Source: CAVQDV01 sp963711375 (GTDB lineage Bacteria; Pseudomonadota; Gammaproteobacteria; Coxiellales; Coxiellaceae). From it: DNA of 64,000 nt. Position numbers and translations under genes: made by a program. The notes below the pieces were generated by a model that worked only from the letters and a program-made list of their open reading frames with translations, was not told the origin of the DNA and searched no databases. Positions within the stretch are counted from its first letter, which is position 1; each line of letters begins with the position of its first letter. The DNA lies in NCBI GenBank assembly GCA_963711375.1, contig CAVQDV010000005.1, positions 1,240,001 through 1,304,000 of the forward strand, given 5' to 3'. Of the stretch, positions 58,766 to 64,000 are shown piece after piece.

Positions 58766-61700
58766 AAAGCATTGACGATTTTCTCATGAAATTATTTGGC
58801 AGAAATATTCATTTGCGTTTAGGCTTAGAAGATAAGCTTCAATGCGATGCTCCGAAAGGGATGTTACCTGAGTCTATTATTAACGAACTGAAAAGTAAGA
58901 AGACTTCTCTTATTGGGGTCTACAAAAATTACAAGACCAAAGAACTTTATCCCCTGTCGTCTGTGCAAAGAAGTTTGTGGTTTTTAAGCGAACTCAACAT
59001 GAAAAACGGTGAATACAATGTAACTTCCTTAATTAAAATCAAGGGAAATTTCAATATGAACCTCATGAATGAAGCTTTTCAAGTGCTGTGCAAAAGGCAC
59101 GCCATTCTCAGGTCCTTTTTTTTAACATTAAACGGTACTCCATTTTCGACGACGAATCGGCATTTGATAACAAATATTAAAGTTCTTGATGCTCAGGGAA
59201 AAAATAAGACGCAATTAGAAGAATTTATTTTATCTCTTCAAGAAAAAACCTTCAATCTTTGTCTAGATCCCCTGGTGGAGATGTTTCTGATTCACTGTGG
59301 GAAGCAAGAGGCGATTTTAATGCTAATTTTACCGCACATCATATCCGATGCCTGGTCTATAAATATTTTGATGCATGATTTTTCGGTTATTTATAATGCC
59401 TTCCATGAGAACCAGAATATTTCATTGAAGGAGATAAAAGGAAGTTACTTCGACTTTGCCAAAGAGCAGGCCACTCTGGATTATGATCAGAAAATAAGTT
59501 CATCTGTAAACTATTGGGTAAACCACTTAAAAAACTTTCCGCCGCTTCTAGATTTTCCTTTGAATAATCCCCGCCCAGCCTTGCAAACTTCGACTGGAAA
59601 ATCGCTTAATTTTACCTTTTCCAAAGAATATCTTGCCGCTTTCAAAGGGATTTGTGCTGATAACGACTTAACCTTGTTTATGGGCTTGATTGCCTTGTTT
59701 TCAATACTATTAAATCGGTATACGGGGCAGAGCGATATTGTGATTGGAACGCCTGTTGCAAATCGTACGCGCTTGGAATATGAAGAAGTGGTCGGTTGCT
59801 TTATCAACAATATTGCTTTTGGTTTTTCCCTTGATTCTCAAAAGAGCTTAAGAGAATACTTTCAGTCAGTTCGGAAAATGATATTGTCTGGATTTGAGCA
59901 CCTTTCTGCTCCTTTTGAAAGTGTCGTGAAAGCCTTGAATGTTGAGAGAAGCTTGGCTTTTTCGCCTATTTTTCAAGTGCTTTTTGTGTTAAAAAATGCT
60001 CCAATTGAGCCTATCCACCTCGTTAATATGAAGACGGAAGCCTTATATCTTCCGAGTCGAACTTCTAAATATGATCTCACCTTAACGGTAGAGGAGTCCG
60101 ATGAGCAATTAATGGCTCAATTAATTTATTGCGATGATTTATTTGAACCTGACGTTATCTTGGGCTTTTCTAAGGCTTTCCAAAATTTGATCCATGAAGT
60201 GGTCGAAGATTCGAATCGAAAAATTTGTGAGTATCGATTATTGAACGAACAAGACGCTCAAAGTTTAATGGCTCTAAACCATAGAGAATTGAGGAGTCCG
60301 GAACACAATATTTGCATTCATACACTGATTGAGCGCCAAGTGCTAAAAACACCGCTTAATATTGCTTTGAAATTTGATGATGAATGCTTAACATACGTAG
60401 AGTTTAATGCCAAAGCAAATGCTTTAGCTTATCTCTTGATGGAATATGGCATAAAATCGGGTGACTTTGTCCCTGTTATGATGGAGCTTGGGCTTGAAAT
60501 TCCTCTAGCTTATTTCGCTATTATGAAGATTGGCGCCGTCTTTGTTCCGATTTCTCCCGACTGGCCAACCACAAGACAACAGTTAATTCTAGAAGATATT
60601 GCCGCTTCGATAATCCTCTCAACTCGAATTGAGCTAAATTTACCGAATGCAAAATGTAGAAATATAACTGTTGATTATTCTGAAATTAAAGGGATTAATC
60701 AAAACCCAGAGCTTCATGTTGATATTGATGCTCCGATTTACGCTATATATACTTCCGGGTCAACAGGGGCGCCACGAGCTGCTATCAATAAACATCGCGG
60801 TATTACGAATCGTTTTTTATACATGAATGGGGTTTTTGGTATTGGCGAATCGGATACAATATTACAAACCACGGATCCAATTTTTGATTCGGTCGTGTGG
60901 CAATTTTTTTGGCCATTAATTAATGGCGCACGTTGTGTGCTTCTAAGAAAAGCCGATAAACTGGATATTGATGTTGTGGTTGAAATTATCAATTTCAATA
61001 AAATTACCTACGCCGATTTTGTTCCTTCCTATTTTGAAAGCCTAGTGGATGCACTAGACACCAAGCTTAATTTATTTCAGAAATTAACTTCACTTCGAAG
61101 ATTGATTATTGGCGGAGAAGCAATCGTTCCAAGCATCATTAAAAAATTTAATACCTTTTTACCCCATGTTAGAATTAGCAATGCTTATGGACCTACTGAA
61201 ACTTCGATAGGCGTTATTTTTTATGATATCCCATTGAATACCCCAGATAAAATTCCAATCGGAAAACCCATCGATAATGTTTACTCGCTCATATTGGATG
61301 AAAATTTGAACCCCTGTCCGCAGGGCGTCAGGGGAGAATTATTTTTGTCTGGCGCTTGCTTGGGCCTAGGGTACCTTAATAATAAAGTCGAAACTGAAAA
61401 AGCATTTATTCGGAATCCTCATTCACAAATTCGAAGCGAATATTTATATAAAACGGGAGATCGAGTAAGATATGCTGAGAATGGAAACATTGAGTTTTTA
61501 GGAAGATTAGATAATCAGATAAAGTTTAGAGGCTATCGGATTAATTTAGATGAAATCAAAAAAGTGCTCAACACTTTTCCGGGCATTAGAAATTCGGAGA
61601 TTATTTTTGATAATAACGTTGTGGGTTCTGAATGTTTATTGGCGTTCTGTGTGTCTAAAATTGAGCAGCTAAATTCTGAGTATTTGAGACAATATTTGTC

Positions 61701-62094
61701 GGAAAGGCTTCCGCGCTATATGATTCCCGCCCGATATATTATGTTAAATAAAATTCCGCTCGCAGAAAGCGGAAAGCCCAGTAGAAGTGCTCTCCTAAAA
61801 CTCAATGTTGCTCCAGATATCCCATTGCAAGAAATAAACGAGGAGGGCGAGTTTGAACACTCTGTTGGAGCTATTTGGGCAAAATATTTAAATCTCGAAA
61901 AAGTAGATATCGCTAAAAACTTTTTTGATTTGGGAGGACATTCATTGATGCTCCTAAAAATTTATCGGGATCTTATGTCGCATTATGAAAACACTAATTT
62001 GAAAATTACGGATTTGTTTAGATACCCCACCGTTCGGCTTTTGTCAAATTATATTAAAGAAAATATGGAAAGTAACACATGCAAATTGACTTAA
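58762..62094 (+). CDS. Nonribosomal peptide synthetase, docking-C-A-T
   Basis: 1110 residues, ATGA overlap with the preceding gene. The N-terminal ~55 residues (LFGRNIHLRLGLEDKLQCDAPKG) look like a TubC-type docking domain. Condensation domain (about 62-480) with PHIISDA (191-197; first His replaced, catalytic second His192 kept). Adenylation (about 510-1000): TSGSTGAPRA, NAYGPTETSI, KTGDRVRYAENG, A10 LAESGKPSRSAL. Carrier with Ser1061 (DLGGHSLML). Pocket residues by eye near D-S-W-S-I-G-A-I-G, vaguely aromatic-like. No thioesterase or reductase follows. Confidence 0.93.
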   Translation: MKSIDDFLMKLFGRNIHLRLGLEDKLQCDAPKGMLPESIINELKSKKTSLIGVYKNYKTKELYPLSSVQRSLWFLSELNMKNGEYNVTSLIKIKGNFNMNLMNEAFQVLCKRHAILRSFFLTLNGTPFSTTNRHLITNIKVLDAQGKNKTQLEEFILSLQEKTFNLCLDPLVEMFLIHCGKQEAILMLILPHIISDAWSINILMHDFSVIYNAFHENQNISLKEIKGSYFDFAKEQATLDYDQKISSSVNYWVNHLKNFPPLLDFPLNNPRPALQTSTGKSLNFTFSKEYLAAFKGICADNDLTLFMGLIALFSILLNRYTGQSDIVIGTPVANRTRLEYEEVVGCFINNIAFGFSLDSQKSLREYFQSVRKMILSGFEHLSAPFESVVKALNVERSLAFSPIFQVLFVLKNAPIEPIHLVNMKTEALYLPSRTSKYDLTLTVEESDEQLMAQLIYCDDLFEPDVILGFSKAFQNLIHEVVEDSNRKICEYRLLNEQDAQSLMALNHRELRSPEHNICIHTLIERQVLKTPLNIALKFDDECLTYVEFNAKANALAYLLMEYGIKSGDFVPVMMELGLEIPLAYFAIMKIGAVFVPISPDWPTTRQQLILEDIAASIILSTRIELNLPNAKCRNITVDYSEIKGINQNPELHVDIDAPIYAIYTSGSTGAPRAAINKHRGITNRFLYMNGVFGIGESDTILQTTDPIFDSVVWQFFWPLINGARCVLLRKADKLDIDVVVEIINFNKITYADFVPSYFESLVDALDTKLNLFQKLTSLRRLIIGGEAIVPSIIKKFNTFLPHVRISNAYGPTETSIGVIFYDIPLNTPDKIPIGKPIDNVYSLILDENLNPCPQGVRGELFLSGACLGLGYLNNKVETEKAFIRNPHSQIRSEYLYKTGDRVRYAENGNIEFLGRLDNQIKFRGYRINLDEIKKVLNTFPGIRNSEIIFDNNVVGSECLLAFCVSKIEQLNSEYLRQYLSERLPRYMIPARYIMLNKIPLAESGKPSRSALLKLNVAPDIPLQEINEEGEFEHSVGAIWAKYLNLEKVDIAKNFFDLGGHSLMLLKIYRDLMSHYENTNLKITDLFRYPTVRLLSNYIKENMESNTCKLT

Positions 62095-63560
62095 GTAAAA
62101 AATTTATTTGGGCGGGCTGCCAATCTCCGCATATATTCGACGAATCGGCATCACGATGGATTGCGGCAAGTATAAAATATCCCAAGGTGCATTTTTTCCT
62201 GGCTGATGCAGACCACGTTGGCTCTTGGTCGAATGACAAGCCTTTTGTCGCCACTCATGATTTTGACCAGTTTTACAGTGCGATGTATCACTACTTTCCC
62301 TTTTTTGGAAAACTTGGAAGGTTGAATTATGAGGAATTCATCAGCCAATACTCCCTCCCTAGAAATTTGTGTACGATTGTTCTCAAAGATTTTGATGATG
62401 AAATAAAAAAACGAGATAAATTTTTCTTAATGCCACTATACGATCGGGATGATACGATACGAAGCATAGGGGTCAATAATGATTTGCGGGCTTTAATTGG
62501 CGAGTTTTATTCGCTGATCATTTCTGATATTAAAAATATTTTAGTGACTGATGAGCAAAAGGGAAGATTAGAAAATGTGATGAACTGTTTAAACGATAAT
62601 TTCAATAGTTTTGAAAGTCTCAGTAATTTACAGTATCAACATCTATTAAGTTTATTGAAAATCAAGACGAAGGTAGAAGTTCATTACATGTCAGATTATT
62701 TTCACGATAATAAATCGTTCATGATCAAAAAAATTGAAAAATTTAAATCAAATTACTCGGATAATGCGAAGAAGTATAATTATTCAATAAGAGAATTTTC
62801 ACTGCCTTATCGTGCCCTGGATCTTGCCAAAAATGAAATGCCGTTTCTTTTTATTAATCGAAAAAGTTTTAAGCGAGAAGGGCTCACCTTAGATAATTTT
62901 GATCCTGAAAGCGAAGAACATTTTTTTGTAGGACGTCATGCGTTCTTAATTGCTAGCTTCTCTTCCCCAGAGCTAAATTCAGGTTCACTGTATTTGGGAG
63001 GCCCTGAAAATACCCCCTACCATCAGCTAACGGATTTTGCCGCCATCTCGATGGGTACTGGGGAAAGCGAGACCTTAGTATGGCACCAGCCCGCGCTTTT
63101 CTTTAACTATCTTTCCACATTAAATGACCCCATAAAAACGCCTCTTTGGTTACAAGGTGGACAAATCCGAAAAATTGAGACTTGCTCTGAATTTATAGGA
63201 AAAATTCTGGAATTAATCGAAGCCGCCGATAAACAGCTTCAAGATGCCCAAGGAAAAATGGGTCTTTTACCCATAATAACCCATTTTTGTACAGAATCTG
63301 AGGTCGATCAATATCGCGACATGAAAAATCAGATTAAGCATTCTCTCGATGAAAGCCGCCGCAATGCATTATGGGAGACTTTTTGGCAGTATCAGTCAGA
63401 ATTAATTAAAAAAAGCTTTTATAATTGGGCTCGATATAAACATATTTCCATGCTAACGCGTTTTCAAAGTCGGGGAGCGCATTTAATATGGCTTTATGTA
63501 ATTGCCGGAGAAAATGCGGCTCGACAGTATCTCGACAACTTAGGGAATAGTTTATTATGA
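62079..63560 (+). CDS. Unrecognised protein in the PKS/NRPS operon
   Basis: 493 residues, not recognised. No signal peptide or membrane helix. Rich in Phe/Tyr/Asp, with segments such as FFLADADHVGSW, YLGGPENTPYHQLTDFAAI and GTGESETLVWHQPALFF that look like a folded enzyme. It overlaps the synthetase gene by 16 bases and couples to the exporter gene by ATGA, so it is almost certainly a pathway member, perhaps release, tailoring or self-protection. I cannot name a family. Confidence 0.75.
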   Translation: MQIDLSKKFIWAGCQSPHIFDESASRWIAASIKYPKVHFFLADADHVGSWSNDKPFVATHDFDQFYSAMYHYFPFFGKLGRLNYEEFISQYSLPRNLCTIVLKDFDDEIKKRDKFFLMPLYDRDDTIRSIGVNNDLRALIGEFYSLIISDIKNILVTDEQKGRLENVMNCLNDNFNSFESLSNLQYQHLLSLLKIKTKVEVHYMSDYFHDNKSFMIKKIEKFKSNYSDNAKKYNYSIREFSLPYRALDLAKNEMPFLFINRKSFKREGLTLDNFDPESEEHFFVGRHAFLIASFSSPELNSGSLYLGGPENTPYHQLTDFAAISMGTGESETLVWHQPALFFNYLSTLNDPIKTPLWLQGGQIRKIETCSEFIGKILELIEAADKQLQDAQGKMGLLPIITHFCTESEVDQYRDMKNQIKHSLDESRRNALWETFWQYQSELIKKSFYNWARYKHISMLTRFQSRGAHLIWLYVIAGENAARQYLDNLGNSLL

Positions 63561-64000
63561 GCTATAAATTGAAGGCCTCGGAAAAATTTCTAGTTCCACT
63601 AATGATTACCGGATTAATATTTGTGGGCCGATTTTCGATGGATGGCTGTTTGCCTTCCTTGCCGGCTATCGCCCAGTTTTTTGATGTTAGCCACAGCCAG
63701 GCTCAATATATTTTTACCGCTTTTGTCTTTGGCTTCGGAGTCTCTCAATTGCTGTATGGTCCACTCTCCGATCGTTATGGGAGAAAAAAAATATTGCTGC
63801 TGGGCTATGGCATTTTTTTGCTTGGTAGCGGTCTTTGTGTTTTTGCGGGATCACTGGAAATTTTGGTTGGCGCTCGATTATTAGCCGGTTTAGGTGCAGG
63901 CGCAGGTGCTGCTATGCGACTTGCAATAATCAGTGATTGTTATGAAGGCGCGGATTTAGCCAGAGTATGGAACTATACTACCTCTGCAATCGTCCTCGGA
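63557..64000 (+). CDS. MFS drug-resistance transporter, Bcr/CflA type (partial, runs off window)
   Basis: 148 codons up to the window edge without a stop. The translation starts MSYKLKASEKFLVPLMITGL, has FSMDGCLPSLPAIAQFF (Bcr/CflA-like first loop), the MFS motif A GPLSDRYGRKKILL, and about four membrane helices. Coupled to the preceding gene (ATGA at 63557-63560). The likely exporter of the operon's product, giving self-resistance; this role is inferred from context. Confidence 0.9.
   Translation, partial: MSYKLKASEKFLVPLMITGLIFVGRFSMDGCLPSLPAIAQFFDVSHSQAQYIFTAFVFGFGVSQLLYGPLSDRYGRKKILLLGYGIFLLGSGLCVFAGSLEILVGARLLAGLGAGAGAAMRLAIISDCYEGADLARVWNYTTSAIVLG

Noticed and set aside
62079..63560. 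Thioesterase or other known release enzyme
   Set aside because: No GxSxG with a matching Asp/His arrangement or other known signature was seen.

Overview
The window reads as a chromosomal piece of an A+T-rich gammaproteobacterium. The best fit is the order Legionellales (Coxiella/Legionella relatives), judged from the conserved order hemA-prfA-prmC facing lolB-ispE-tRNA-Gln-prs-rplY-pth-ychF-(tRNA-Met), from protein sequence character and from codon usage. This placement is inference; no 16S rRNA is present. Coding density is high. Genes are often joined by 4-base ATGA or 1-base TAATG overlaps, and TTG/GTG starts are frequent.

Layout. 1-2.4 kb: a hipBA-type toxin-antitoxin operon and a transglutaminase-like gene. 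2.5-8.1 kb (minus): malic enzyme, prmC, prfA, hemA and a secreted L,D-transpeptidase. 8.26-14.0 kb (plus): lolB to ychF with tRNA-Gln and tRNA-Met; a decayed RHH/MazF-type toxin-antitoxin pair sits between ychF and tRNA-Met. 14.0-31.1 kb: an almost complete type IVa pilus locus in one place: three pilins, pilB, pilC, a pilE-like pilin, pilZ, pilMNOPQ plus pilF, fimT/pilW/pilX/pilV, a DUF4124 protein and pilT. It is interrupted at 19.4-21.6 kb by an accessory cassette with an AlbA_2/Schlafen-type ATP-binding protein. 31.3-42.5 kb: a YejABEF-like peptide ABC transporter whose operon is split by three genes of unknown function, two of them diverged paralogues facing each other, plus a 3-hydroxyisobutyryl-CoA hydrolase-like gene.

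42.5-51.2 kb: a five-gene signalling operon with a heme-NO-binding (H-NOX) protein, a hybrid histidine kinase carrying two kinase cores, and three receiver-GGDEF-EAL proteins that differ in which domains keep catalytic residues. This is most simply a nitric-oxide/redox-responsive cyclic-di-GMP circuit. 51.3-52.3 kb: epmB.

52.3 kb to the end: a hybrid PKS/NRPS operon. It has a stand-alone ketosynthase, a carrier protein fused to a luciferase-like flavin monooxygenase, C-A-T-T and C-A-T synthetases, an unrecognised 493-residue protein, and an MFS exporter cut by the window edge. Directly upstream of the ketosynthase, behind a good stable-RNA-type promoter, lies a complete tRNA cloverleaf whose anticodon loop is 11 nt instead of 7. 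It is the most unusual single object in the window.

A dispersed palindromic repeat (core CCCTCTCCC-N5-GGGAGAGGG) occurs four times. One copy supplies the C-terminus of a coding region, and a decayed fragment lies in frame inside the ABC ATPase linker.
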